Positions 6,602 through 13,702 of a DNA stretch of 15,893 bases are shown here, piece by piece. Origin of the DNA: Blastococcus sp. CT_GayMR20 (GTDB lineage Bacteria; Actinomycetota; Actinomycetes; Mycobacteriales; Geodermatophilaceae); contig NZ_SPQM01000114.1 of NCBI RefSeq assembly GCF_004570345.1, positions 1 through 15,893 on the forward strand. The letters are read 5' to 3'. The position numbers and the translations under genes were made by a program. Each line of letters begins with the position of its first letter. Position 1 is the first letter of the stretch. The notes beneath the pieces were generated by a model, which saw nothing but the letters and a program-made list of their open reading frames with translations, had not been told where the DNA came from and searched no databases.

Positions 6602-6626
6602 TCCAGTTCGCCCCCGTGGAACTGGA
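6602..6626. terminator. Second hairpin, facing the STAS genes
   Basis: TCCAGTTC and GAACTGGA form an 8-bp stem around a nine-base loop, 25 bases after the STAS stop on the minus strand. With 6558-6592 it makes a tandem pair between convergent transcripts, probably one per direction. Confidence 0.55.
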
Positions 6627-6651
6627 ACCGTGCGTCGTCCCGGCGGACGGG

Positions 6652-6945
6652 TCAGCGGCCGCCCGGAGCGTGGCGGATGCGGAGTTCCCCGCCGGCGGCC
6701 GCGAAGCGTCGACGGAGGTTGCGCAGGATGTCCAGCCCGGCGTCGTCGGCGGCCCGGACATCCTGCAGATCGAGGACGACGGACGTGTGGCCGCTGACCC
6801 GCAGGGAGTCGGCCGTACCGCTCAACAGGTCCGCGCCCTGACGGGTGAGGTGTCCGCGCGCCCGGATGTGCCCGGTGCCCACGTCCACGACTTCCGACAG
6901 CATGGTCTCGGACGGTTCGCGGGACTCGGGTGCGTGCGTCGTCAT
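6652..6945 (-). CDS. STAS-domain protein with DDAG in place of the phospho-Ser motif
   Basis: This 97-residue protein is one STAS domain of the anti-sigma-factor antagonist (SpoIIAA/RsbV-like) type. It has a beta strand VVLDLQDV (56-63), the loop ADDAGLDIL (66-74), and the amphipathic helix with GGELRI at the end. In active antagonists the loop reads D-S-S/T-G, and the Ser is phosphorylated by a partner kinase. Here it is Asp67-Asp68-Ala69-Gly70, so the phosphosite is replaced by Asp and the protein may be locked in one state or sense something else. Its ATG overlaps the stop of the upstream STAS gene (ATGA). No RsbW-like kinase lies in the window. Fold call is good; role is inferred. Confidence 0.8.
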   Translation of the reverse strand: MTTHAPESREPSETMLSEVVDVGTGHIRARGHLTRQGADLLSGTADSLRVSGHTSVVLDLQDVRAADDAGLDILRNLRRRFAAAGGELRIRHAPGGR

Positions 6946-7295
6946 GCCGCAGGCCGGGCGTGAGCGGTATCGAGCTCGAGGACGCGCCACAGCCCCGTGC
7001 GGTGCAGGAGGTCGAGCGTCCGCCGGTTGGCTCCGCGCAGGACGACGGCGCCTCCGCGGGCACGGCAGGTCCGGTGCGCCGACAGGAAGCTGGCCACCGC
7101 GGGGCTCGACAGGTGCTCGACCGCCCCGAGGTCGACCACCAGGCGCCGCGCGCCGGCCAGCAGGGCGTCGTGCAGGAGCCACCGGACGTCGGCCACCCCG
7201 TCGACCAGGAGGTCGTCGCTGAGCCGGACCGTGACCTCGTCCCCCGTGGCGTCGAGCGTGCTCTGCACTGCGGCTCGTAGTGCGACTGCGGACAT
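6942..7295 (-). CDS. STAS-domain protein retaining Ser in the phosphorylation loop
   Basis: This 117-residue protein resembles an anti-sigma-factor antagonist. It has LVVDLGAVEHLSSPAVASFL (52-71), with Ser63-Ser64 in the loop where D-S-S-G is usual, followed by a helix, GGAVVLRGANRRTLDLLHRTGLWRVLEL (the typical last strand and helix) and a short tail. The usual Gly after the serines is replaced by Pro-Ala, so it is divergent, but a candidate phosphoserine remains. The ATG at 7295 (minus) is preceded by GGGGAGG with a six-base gap. An in-frame ATG 30 bases upstream has no such site. It is transcribed divergently from the response regulator and forms a two-gene unit with the next STAS gene. Confidence 0.82.
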   Translation of the reverse strand: MSAVALRAAVQSTLDATGDEVTVRLSDDLLVDGVADVRWLLHDALLAGARRLVVDLGAVEHLSSPAVASFLSAHRTCRARGGAVVLRGANRRTLDLLHRTGLWRVLELDTAHARPAA

Positions 7296-7432
7296 CCGGT
7301 ACCTCCCCGGCTCGGGACGAGTCATCGCCGACGAGCCTGGCCGTTCGAGGTTGCGATCAGCCCGCGAACTGCTTTGCGATTGCATGACGGCTGCCGTCAG
7401 CGGAGGGGGACGGCGCCGGGCGCGATGGCAGC
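7296..7432. promoter_or_regulatory. Divergent promoter region, STAS genes / response regulator
   Basis: These 137 bases separate the divergent starts. They include a perfect 15-base inverted repeat TGACGGC-T-GCCGTCA (7385-7399), just before a purine-rich GGAGGGGGA on the regulator side. The inverted repeat could be an operator, possibly for the regulator itself. Clear -35/-10 pairs are not visible. Confidence 0.4.
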
Positions 7433-7833
7433 ATGGCCGGAATGGCGATGCGACTCCTCGTCGTCGAGGATGACGACCACATCCGGACAGCGCTGCGCTG
7501 GGCGCTGGAGGACGAGGGCTACGACGTCGCGGAGGCCGAGTCCGGCGAGGAAGCGTGCCAGTCGGTGGCGGTCGCCCCACCCGACCTCATGGTGCTGGAT
7601 CTGATGCTCGGCTCGATGGACGGCTTGGAGGTGATCCGGCACGTCCGCAGGGGACTCGACCTGCCGATCATCGTCGTCAGCGCCCGCGCCGACACGAGCG
7701 CCATCATCGCCGCGCTCGAGGCCGGTGCCGACGACTACGTGACCAAGCCGTTCGAGATCGGCGAGATCACGGCCCGCCTGCGGGCCCTCCGCCGGCGCGC
7801 GGCGGCGGTCCCGGGCAGCCCGTACCAGCCGCC
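7433..7833 (+). pseudogene. Response regulator, truncated copy (receiver domain only)
   Basis: The first 133 codons of an OmpR/PhoB-type regulator are present: receiver domain with acidic pocket VVEDDD (10-15), phospho-acceptor Asp56 (VLDLMLG), Ser83 and Lys105 (TKPF). At 7833 the sequence crosses the fold-back into the antisense of the DNA-binding domain. The frame stays open to 8497 but codes nonsense. This copy is a by-product of the palindrome, not an independent gene. Possible starts are ATG 7433, 7442 or 7448; none has a well-spaced ribosome-binding site. Confidence 0.85.
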
Positions 7834-8060
7834 GGATGTGTACGTCCACGATCCGCTCGTCGCCGAAGAACCCGTGGTCCCAGACGCGCTGCAGCAGCGT
7901 CTCGCGGCTGAAGACCCGGTGGGGGGCGGCGGCCATCTCGCACAGGAGCCGGAACTCCGTGAGCGTGAGGTTCAGCTGCTCGTCCCCGCGGTGCACCGTC
8001 CCCCGCGTCTCGCGCAGGACCAGCGGTGCCGCGGGGTCCCGGTCCAGGACGATCTCCTCG
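7834..8060. other. Single-copy spacer (loop) between the inverted arms
   Basis: These 227 bases are the only non-duplicated sequence. On the minus strand they continue the response-regulator frame from the right arm without interruption and encode its winged-helix DNA-binding domain up to the HIR residues near the end. On the plus strand the same bases give meaningless protein. The right edge (8060/8061) is therefore the natural junction, and the left edge (7833/7834) is where the sequence turns back on itself. Confidence 0.95.
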
Positions 8061-8461
8061 GGCGGCTGGTACGGGCTGCCCGGGACCGCCGCCGCGCGCC
8101 GGCGGAGGGCCCGCAGGCGGGCCGTGATCTCGCCGATCTCGAACGGCTTGGTCACGTAGTCGTCGGCACCGGCCTCGAGCGCGGCGATGATGGCGCTCGT
8201 GTCGGCGCGGGCGCTGACGACGATGATCGGCAGGTCGAGTCCCCTGCGGACGTGCCGGATCACCTCCAAGCCGTCCATCGAGCCGAGCATCAGATCCAGC
8301 ACCATGAGGTCGGGTGGGGCGACCGCCACCGACTGGCACGCTTCCTCGCCGGACTCGGCCTCCGCGACGTCGTAGCCCTCGTCCTCCAGCGCCCAGCGCA
8401 GCGCTGTCCGGATGTGGTCGTCATCCTCGACGACGAGGAGTCGCATCGCCATTCCGGCCAT
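7834..8461 (-). CDS. OmpR/PhoB-family response regulator, nearly complete, 3' end lost at fold-back
   Basis: This is the authentic copy, running from the right arm into the spacer; 209 codons are genuine. The receiver domain spans about residues 6-125 (Asp13-Asp14 pocket, phospho-acceptor Asp56, Ser83, Lys105). A linker follows (to about 145), then a winged-helix DNA-binding domain with LTLTEFRLLCEMAAAP, VFSRETLLQRVWDH and ERIVDVHIR. Family members continue with RLRxK and a GxGY wing, about 20-25 residues more. Here the frame instead runs into the reverse complement of its own receiver domain and stays open to 7397. The cognate histidine kinase is not in the window; it may lie beyond the lost 3' end. 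It diverges from the STAS pair, suggesting a shared signalling role. Confidence 0.9.
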
Positions 8462-8598
8462 GCTGCCATCGCGCCCGGCGCCGTCCCCCTCCGCTGACGG
8501 CAGCCGTCATGCAATCGCAAAGCAGTTCGCGGGCTGATCGCAACCTCGAACGGCCAGGCTCGTCGGCGATGACTCGTCCCGAGCCGGGGAGGTACCGG
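8462..8598. promoter_or_regulatory. Divergent promoter region (mirror copy)
   Basis: Mirror of 7296-7432, here between the nearly complete regulator (minus) and the STAS pair (plus). The 15-base inverted repeat is at 8495-8509. The STAS ribosome-binding site GGGGAGG is at 8586-8592. Confidence 0.4.
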
Positions 8599-8952
8599 AT
8601 GTCCGCAGTCGCACTACGAGCCGCAGTGCAGAGCACGCTCGACGCCACGGGGGACGAGGTCACGGTCCGGCTCAGCGACGACCTCCTGGTCGACGGGGTG
8701 GCCGACGTCCGGTGGCTCCTGCACGACGCCCTGCTGGCCGGCGCGCGGCGCCTGGTGGTCGACCTCGGGGCGGTCGAGCACCTGTCGAGCCCCGCGGTGG
8801 CCAGCTTCCTGTCGGCGCACCGGACCTGCCGTGCCCGCGGAGGCGCCGTCGTCCTGCGCGGAGCCAACCGGCGGACGCTCGACCTCCTGCACCGCACGGG
8901 GCTGTGGCGCGTCCTCGAGCTCGATACCGCTCACGCCCGGCCTGCGGCATGA
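8599..8952 (+). CDS. STAS-domain protein retaining Ser (mirror copy)
   Basis: Identical to 6942-7295. This orientation is continuous with the authentic regulator copy, so it shows the true gene order: regulator on the minus strand, 137-bp divergent region, then this 117-residue STAS protein on plus. Ser63-Ser64 occupy the phosphorylation-loop position. The ATG at 8599 follows GGGGAGG by six bases; the earlier in-frame ATG at 8569 lacks such a site. The stop overlaps the next start (ATGA), implying coupled translation of the two STAS proteins. Confidence 0.82.
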   Translation: MSAVALRAAVQSTLDATGDEVTVRLSDDLLVDGVADVRWLLHDALLAGARRLVVDLGAVEHLSSPAVASFLSAHRTCRARGGAVVLRGANRRTLDLLHRTGLWRVLELDTAHARPAA

Positions 8953-9242
8953 CGACGCACGCACCCGAGTCCCGCGAACCGTCCGAGACCATGCTGTCGG
9001 AAGTCGTGGACGTGGGCACCGGGCACATCCGGGCGCGCGGACACCTCACCCGTCAGGGCGCGGACCTGTTGAGCGGTACGGCCGACTCCCTGCGGGTCAG
9101 CGGCCACACGTCCGTCGTCCTCGATCTGCAGGATGTCCGGGCCGCCGACGACGCCGGGCTGGACATCCTGCGCAACCTCCGTCGACGCTTCGCGGCCGCC
9201 GGCGGGGAACTCCGCATCCGCCACGCTCCGGGCGGCCGCTGA
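8949..9242 (+). CDS. STAS-domain protein with DDAG motif (mirror copy)
   Basis: Identical to 6652-6945. It is the second gene of the STAS pair, a 97-residue antagonist-like domain whose usual phospho-Ser is Asp68. A longer open frame from 8712 exists, but it is a shadow inside the first STAS gene; the ATG at 8949 in the overlap gives a normal-sized domain. It converges on the dehydrogenase at 9343, with two hairpins in the 100-base gap. Confidence 0.8.
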   Translation: MTTHAPESREPSETMLSEVVDVGTGHIRARGHLTRQGADLLSGTADSLRVSGHTSVVLDLQDVRAADDAGLDILRNLRRRFAAAGGELRIRHAPGGR

Positions 9243-9267
9243 CCCGTCCGCCGGGACGACGCACGGT

Positions 9268-9292
9268 TCCAGTTCCACGGGGGCGAACTGGA
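9268..9292. terminator. Hairpin after the STAS pair (mirror copy)
   Basis: Mirror of 6602-6626; an 8-bp stem (TCCAGTTC with GAACTGGA) 25 bases after the STAS stop. Confidence 0.55.
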
Positions 9293-9301
9293 CCCGCGCA
9301 G

Positions 9302-9336
9302 CGGTCGGGGACGGCGGGACCCTCCGTCCCCGACCG
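9302..9336. terminator. Strong hairpin terminator (mirror copy)
   Basis: Mirror of 6558-6592; a 13-bp perfect stem between the convergent STAS and dehydrogenase genes. Confidence 0.8.
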
Positions 9337-9342
9337 ACGCGC

Positions 9343-10530
9343 TCACAGCTCGGGCTTGAGCTGCACCTTCACGACGCCGTCCTCCTTCTCCTGGAACTTC
9401 CGGTACATCTCCGGCGCGTCGGACAGGGGAACCCGGTGGGTCGCGAACGTGTCGCAGCCGAGCGGGTCGTCGTCGGTGAGCAGCGGCATGATGTCGGGGA
9501 TCCAGCGCTTGATGTTGCACTGGCCCATGTGCAGCTGAATCTGCTTGTCGAACAGAGTCAGCATCGGGATCGGGTCGGCCATCCCGCCGTAGACGCCGGA
9601 CAGGGAGATCGTCCCGCCGCGCCGCACGATGTCGATGGCCGAGTACAGGGCATTGAGCCGGTCGACCCCCGCCGTCTGCATGAGCGGCGCGGAGATCGCC
9701 TTCGGCAGCAGGCCAGCCGCCTTCTGGATGAACGTGGTGGCCGGTGAGCCGTGCGCCTCCATGCCGACGGCGTCGAGGACCGAGTCGGGTCCACGGCCGC
9801 CGGTCATGTCCCGGATGGCGTCACCGAGGTCGTCCTCGTGCTCGCCGAGGTCGACGACCTCGATGCCGCGGGCGCGGACCCGCTCGAGGCGCTCGGGCAC
9901 CAGGTCCACTCCGATCACGCGGAAACCCTTGTGCTGGGCGATCCGGCAGGCGAAGTCACCGATCGGCCCGAGTCCGAGGACGACGAGGGTGCCGCCCTCC
10001 GGCACGTTCGCGTACTCCACGCCCTGCCAGGCGGTCGGCAGGATGTCCGAGAGGTAGGCGAACCGGTCGTCCGGCGGGCCCTCGGGCAGCTTGATGTGGG
10101 TGAACTGGGCCTGCGGCACCCGGAGGTACTCCGCCTGCCCGCCCGGCACCTCGCCGTAGAGCTTGGAGAACCCGAACAGCGCCGCACCCATGCCCTGGTC
10201 GCGCACCTGCGTCGTCTCGCACTGGGTGTAGAGGTGCTGCCGGCACATCCAGCAGTGGCCGCAGGAGATCTGGAAGGGGATCGAGACGCGGTCACCGATC
10301 TTCAGGTCACCGCACTCCGACCCCACCTCGACGACCTGGCCCATGTTCTCGTGGCCGAGGATGTTTCCGACGCCCATGAAGGGGGCCAGCGGCTCGTAGA
10401 GGTGCAGGTCGGAGCCGCAGATGTTCGTCGTGGTCACGCGGATGACCGCGTCCGTCGGGGCCTCGACGAACGGGTCCGGGACGTCCTCCACCCGCACGTC
10501 GCGCTGACCGTGCCAGGTCACTGCCTTCAT
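9343..10530 (-). CDS. Zinc-dependent alcohol dehydrogenase, formaldehyde-dehydrogenase-like (mirror copy)
   Basis: Identical to 5364-6551. The 395-residue MDR enzyme has catalytic zinc ligands Cys38, His60 and Glu61, structural zinc cysteines 90, 93, 96 and 104, and the Rossmann motif GLGPIG. It probably oxidises an alcohol or aldehyde-adduct with NAD; the substrate is not determinable. The start is ATG at 10530 on the minus strand with AAGGCGG upstream. The palindrome at 10598-10609 lies in its leader region. Confidence 0.9.
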   Translation of the reverse strand: MKAVTWHGQRDVRVEDVPDPFVEAPTDAVIRVTTTNICGSDLHLYEPLAPFMGVGNILGHENMGQVVEVGSECGDLKIGDRVSIPFQISCGHCWMCRQHLYTQCETTQVRDQGMGAALFGFSKLYGEVPGGQAEYLRVPQAQFTHIKLPEGPPDDRFAYLSDILPTAWQGVEYANVPEGGTLVVLGLGPIGDFACRIAQHKGFRVIGVDLVPERLERVRARGIEVVDLGEHEDDLGDAIRDMTGGRGPDSVLDAVGMEAHGSPATTFIQKAAGLLPKAISAPLMQTAGVDRLNALYSAIDIVRRGGTISLSGVYGGMADPIPMLTLFDKQIQLHMGQCNIKRWIPDIMPLLTDDDPLGCDTFATHRVPLSDAPEMYRKFQEKEDGVVKVQLKPEL

Positions 10531-10597
10531 GGGTTGCCGCCTTCGATCGCAGGAACGTCTGCGGTCGAGGTGCCCGGGGCGTGCGACGCGAAACGGT

Positions 10598-10609
10598 TTG
10601 CCGCGGCAA
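10598..10609. promoter_or_regulatory. 12-bp palindrome, candidate operator (mirror copy)
   Basis: TTGCCGCGGCAA, mirror of 5285-5296, in the 86-base gap before the dehydrogenase. Confidence 0.3.
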
Positions 10610-10616
10610 CCAGTGT

Positions 10617-11441
10617 TCAGCGCAGCGCCGTGACCAGCGAGCTCCCGGTCGCACCGAACGGCTCGACCACGAAGCCGAGGTTCGCCAGGATGTCCGCGAC
10701 CGCCACGTTCATCGACTGGGCAACGGTGGCGCCGGCCGCCGCACCCCGCTGGTGTTGCAGGCCCATCCGCTCGTGGGCCCGCCAGCTGACCACGACGCCC
10801 CGCTCGGTCGGCTCCGGCAGCAGGCAGACGCCGCCCGCCGGGTCGTGCGGGTCGTGCAGCTGGAGTCCCGCCTCGACCACCGCGGCGGTGACCTCGACCA
10901 GCAGCGTGGTCAGCGGGTCGGTGTCGGTCAGCAGCGCATCCCAGTCGTCCGGGATCCGGTCCAGCTGGTCTCCGAGCTCGCTGAGCCACTCCCGCTCCTC
11001 GGGCGAGGGCCGCAGCGTCACGCTGCCGTCGCCGTTGCGGGTGCCGTGGACGGAGATCGCCAGCAGTCCGCCGTCCAGTGCGGCCCAGTCCGCGTCGATC
11101 CGGTCCCCGAACGGGCCGGCCAGCGCCTGCGCCCACTCGTCGACCAGCCACCAGGCGGGACCGCCGGTCGCGAGGCCCGGGTCGGAGCGGACCGCGGTGT
11201 CGACCGACTGGGGCTTGGCGTGCGCGTCCGGGGCGCCGGCGGTCCGCTGCCCGGTCCGGCTGCCGGCGGGGTGGGCCCCGTAGCTGCGCGCGGCGGAGCG
11301 CTGGCCCTCGCGCGCGCCGTTGCGCTCGAACTCGTAGCGGGCCGTCGAGCTCGTGCCCAGGACGACGACCAGCGCGGTCATCACGAGGAAGCCCAACAAG
11401 ACGGTGGCCGTCGGCCACCCGAGCGTCGCGCCCATGGTCAC
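10617..11441 (-). CDS. Uncharacterised single-pass membrane protein (mirror copy)
   Basis: Identical to 4453-5277. The 274-residue product has one N-terminal membrane segment (about residues 11-29), an Arg/Gly/Ala-rich linker and an acidic C-terminal domain of unknown family. GTG 11441 (minus) with AGGAG seven bases upstream is preferred over the longer frame that begins at 11624. It precedes the dehydrogenase in the same direction. Confidence 0.7.
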   Translation of the reverse strand: MTMGATLGWPTATVLLGFLVMTALVVVLGTSSTARYEFERNGAREGQRSAARSYGAHPAGSRTGQRTAGAPDAHAKPQSVDTAVRSDPGLATGGPAWWLVDEWAQALAGPFGDRIDADWAALDGGLLAISVHGTRNGDGSVTLRPSPEEREWLSELGDQLDRIPDDWDALLTDTDPLTTLLVEVTAAVVEAGLQLHDPHDPAGGVCLLPEPTERGVVVSWRAHERMGLQHQRGAAAGATVAQSMNVAVADILANLGFVVEPFGATGSSLVTALR

Positions 11442-11706
11442 GCGTGGACTCCTCAGCACCCAGCGCCGCGGCGGGGAAGTGCCGCGGACAAGGCAGAAGA
11501 TATGGCCGGTATCGGCGGACGACGGGGTCTCCGAGACCGACCGGATCGGCCCGTCACCGGATCGTTGCGAGGAGCCGTTCCGCGGGTCGGTGACCCAGCT
11601 CACGGGACGGCGTCTTGTCGACAAATCCCGCGTTCACCTGCGCAGACGCGGTGATCCGGCGTCCGATCATCCGGTCGCGGTCGCGCATGGCGGCGTGTCG
11701 AGCGTC
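11442..11706. promoter_or_regulatory. Upstream region of the membrane-protein gene (mirror copy)
   Basis: Mirror of 4188-4452. It contains the -10-like TATCTT (minus, 11497-11502), the GGTCTC-G-GAGACC inverted repeat (11526-11538) and TTGTCGACAA (11615-11624). No gene. Confidence 0.3.
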
Positions 11707-11764
11707 GGCGGAGGGCGTGGGATTCGAACCCACGAGGAGCTGTGAACTCCTAGCGGTTTTCAAG
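11707..11764 (-). pseudogene. 3' half of tRNA-Ser(UGA) (mirror copy)
   Basis: Identical to 4130-4187: anticodon loop, variable arm, T arm and 3' acceptor strand without the 5' half. On the plus strand it gives the spurious peptide GVGFEPTRSCELL, a well-known artefact of antisense tRNA translation. Confidence 0.8.
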
Positions 11765-11857
11765 CCTGATGCAGGGGCTTTCGGAGCCAACGCCGGCCAA
11801 CCGTTTCCGCAGGTCAAGGCCCAAGCTGCTGAGACCGGTGGCTACCGCCAGTTGCCC

Positions 11858-11912
11858 CTGCGTGCCCGTACTACGGGCACGCAGCGGGCACGCCCGCTGG
11901 TCCCCGGGCACG
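11858..11912. repeat. CGTGCCCG repeat cluster (mirror copy)
   Basis: Mirror of 3982-4036, including the 13-bp inverted repeat at 11858-11884. Confidence 0.6.
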
Positions 11913-12043
11913 ACGAGGCGCTTCAGCCTCACCATCACGCGTCACGGGCCGCGAGCCATTCATGGACGGAACAGTGACCGCTCCCCACCCCGATCAGCGT
12001 GCCGCCTGCGGCGCGGCGCCGGAAGGGCGCTCGCGTCCCTGCG

Positions 12044-12064
12044 GGATGGGCCTTCGGCCCACCC
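12044..12064. terminator. GC-rich hairpin, possible terminator (mirror copy)
   Basis: Mirror of 3830-3850; a 9-bp stem with a three-base loop and no T-run. Confidence 0.35.
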
Positions 12065-12177
12065 TTCCCCCGCCGCGCCACAGCCGGAAGAAGGCGGGTT
12101 ATGGGGAACGGGCCCAGGTGGAACCGGCGGGCGCCCATGACATCGACCCGGCCGGCGTACCGAGGGCCTAGCGGCGT

Positions 12178-12196
12178 AGCGACTGACGCAGTCGCT
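12178..12196. terminator. Hairpin downstream of thiD (mirror copy)
   Basis: Mirror of 3698-3716; an 8-bp perfect stem 53 bases beyond the thiD stop. On this copy the T-run lies on the plus strand after the stem, i.e. opposite to thiD transcription. Confidence 0.4.
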
Positions 12197-12248
12197 TTGG
12201 ATGAAGACGACGGGCCCGGAGTGGTGCGGCCGTGCTGGTGGCCGTGGA

Positions 12249-13067
12249 TCAGCCCTCCCACCAGTCGACGAAGTGGTGCACCGGGCCGTGCCCGGAGCCG
12301 ATACCGAGGGACTGCCCCGCGGCGAGGGCGGACTGCAGGTAGTCGCGGGCGCCTTCGATGACCGGCAGCCAGTCTGTGGGGGGGCGCCCGCCTTGACGAG
12401 CGACGAGCGCGGCCACGGCGGAGGACAGCGTGCAGCCGGTGCCGTGCGTGGCCGAGGTGGCCAGGCGCGGTCGGGACGTCACCCGGACACCATCCGGGGT
12501 GGCCAGGACGTCGACGCTCTCGGCACCGCCGAGGTGACCCCCCTTGACCAGTACCGTCCGGGGCCCGAGCCGCAACAGCGCGAGCGCCTGCTCGGTCAGC
12601 TCCTCGACCGACGTCGCAGGGATCGTGTCCAGCAGCGCCGCGGCCTCGGGCACGTTCGGTGTGATCACGTCGGCGAGGGGGAGCAGGTCGGTCCGCACGG
12701 CGTCCACCGCGTCCTCGTCGACCAGCCGGTCCCCACTGGTGGCCACCATCACCGGGTCGCAGATCACGGGTCCCGGACGCCGCTCGGCCAGCACGGCCGC
12801 AACCTCTCGGACGACCGCTGCGGTGCCCAGCATGCCCAACTTGGTGGCCTGCACCGGCACGTCGTCGAGCAGCGTGCGCAGCTGCGCGCCCACGAACTCC
12901 GCCGGCACCGGGTGCACCCCGGTGACCCCGCGGGTGTTCTGCGCCGTCAGCGCGGTCAGCACCGCCGTCCCGTAGACCCCCAGGGCGCTGAAGGTCTTCA
13001 GGTCGGCCTGGATCCCGGCTCCCCCGCTCGGGTCGCTGCCGGCGACGGTCAGGGCCACAGCGGTCAC
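12249..13067 (-). CDS. thiD: HMP/HMP-phosphate kinase ThiD (mirror copy)
   Basis: Identical to 2827-3645. The 272-residue ribokinase-fold kinase has the N-terminal AGSDPSGGAG motif and the HGTGC anion hole near Cys212; it makes HMP-P and HMP-PP. GTG 13067 (minus) overlaps the tenA stop. The upstream extension of the frame to 13886 is shadow coding over the two tenA genes. It is the last gene of the salvage operon. Confidence 0.95.
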   Translation of the reverse strand: MTAVALTVAGSDPSGGAGIQADLKTFSALGVYGTAVLTALTAQNTRGVTGVHPVPAEFVGAQLRTLLDDVPVQATKLGMLGTAAVVREVAAVLAERRPGPVICDPVMVATSGDRLVDEDAVDAVRTDLLPLADVITPNVPEAAALLDTIPATSVEELTEQALALLRLGPRTVLVKGGHLGGAESVDVLATPDGVRVTSRPRLATSATHGTGCTLSSAVAALVARQGGRPPTDWLPVIEGARDYLQSALAAGQSLGIGSGHGPVHHFVDWWEG

Positions 13068-13702
13068 CGGCCGCCATCCCCACAGGCGCCCTCGAAGAAC
13101 GCGAGTTCGAGCTGCATGGCCCGACGGTAGGCTCGGCGCACCGCGGGCGTATCGGTCGCATGCCGGTCGAGCAGCCGCTCGAGGGTCGCGGCCAGCCCGT
13201 CGAACTCCGGCGCGGCGTAGGCGGTGACCCACTCGCCGTAGGTCTCCTCCGACCGCCCGGACAGGGCCTGGCCCAAGTACGCGTACAGCCGCATGCAGGG
13301 GGTCATCGCGGCGCACGTCAGCCCGACGTCGCCGAGCGACGCGGCGGCGAGCAGGAAGTCGGTGTAGGCCAGCGTCGCCGCGACCGGCTCGACCGCCGCC
13401 AGGTCGATCCCCCACCGGGCCGCGTACGAGTCGTGCAGCCGCAGCTCCTCCCGGACGCCGGCCAGCAGGTCGGCGAACGCCTCGAGCGAGGCGCGGTCCC
13501 GGCTGTGCGCCACCGCCAGCGCGTACGCCCGGGCGAACGCCTCCAGGAAGAAGGCGTCCTGCGCGACATAGCCGGCGAACCGCTCGCGCGGCAGCGTCCC
13601 GTCGGAGATGCCCGTGACGAACGGGTGCGCGAGGCAGGCCGCGGCCAGATCTGCGTTGTCGGCCCACAGCCGCGCGGAGAGCCCGGACGGCGTCGGGGTC
13701 AC
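13064..13702 (-). CDS. tenA: Aminopyrimidine aminohydrolase TenA, Cys-type (mirror copy)
   Basis: Identical to 2192-2830. Classical TenA/thiaminase II of 212 residues with Cys136 in TPCMRLY, Asp49 and Glu199. It is flanked by GTGA overlaps on both sides, so its translation is linked to TenA_E before it and ThiD after it. It would release HMP from aminomethylpyrimidine for ThiD. Confidence 0.92.
   Translation of the reverse strand: MTPTPSGLSARLWADNADLAAACLAHPFVTGISDGTLPRERFAGYVAQDAFFLEAFARAYALAVAHSRDRASLEAFADLLAGVREELRLHDSYAARWGIDLAAVEPVAATLAYTDFLLAAASLGDVGLTCAAMTPCMRLYAYLGQALSGRSEETYGEWVTAYAAPEFDGLAATLERLLDRHATDTPAVRRAYRRAMQLELAFFEGACGDGGR

Larger units (their letters stand above)
1..7833. 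repeat. Left arm of a 7,833-bp perfect inverted repeat
   Basis: This arm is the reverse complement of 8061-15893. All gene coordinates mirror exactly around position 7947 and the mirrored translations are identical. The two window ends are exact complements, and I checked the inner boundary base by base: identity stops between 7833 and 7834. I did not compare every base in the arms by calculation, but found no mismatch. No transposase, telomere or resolvase gene explains the structure. It most likely arose by fold-back during amplification or assembly. Confidence 0.97.
11765..12248. other. Gene-free region between half tRNA and thiD (mirror copy)
   Basis: Mirror of 3646-4129. It holds the CGTGCCCG repeat cluster (11858-11912) and two hairpins (12044-12064, 12178-12196). 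No credible protein-coding frame. Confidence 0.6.
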
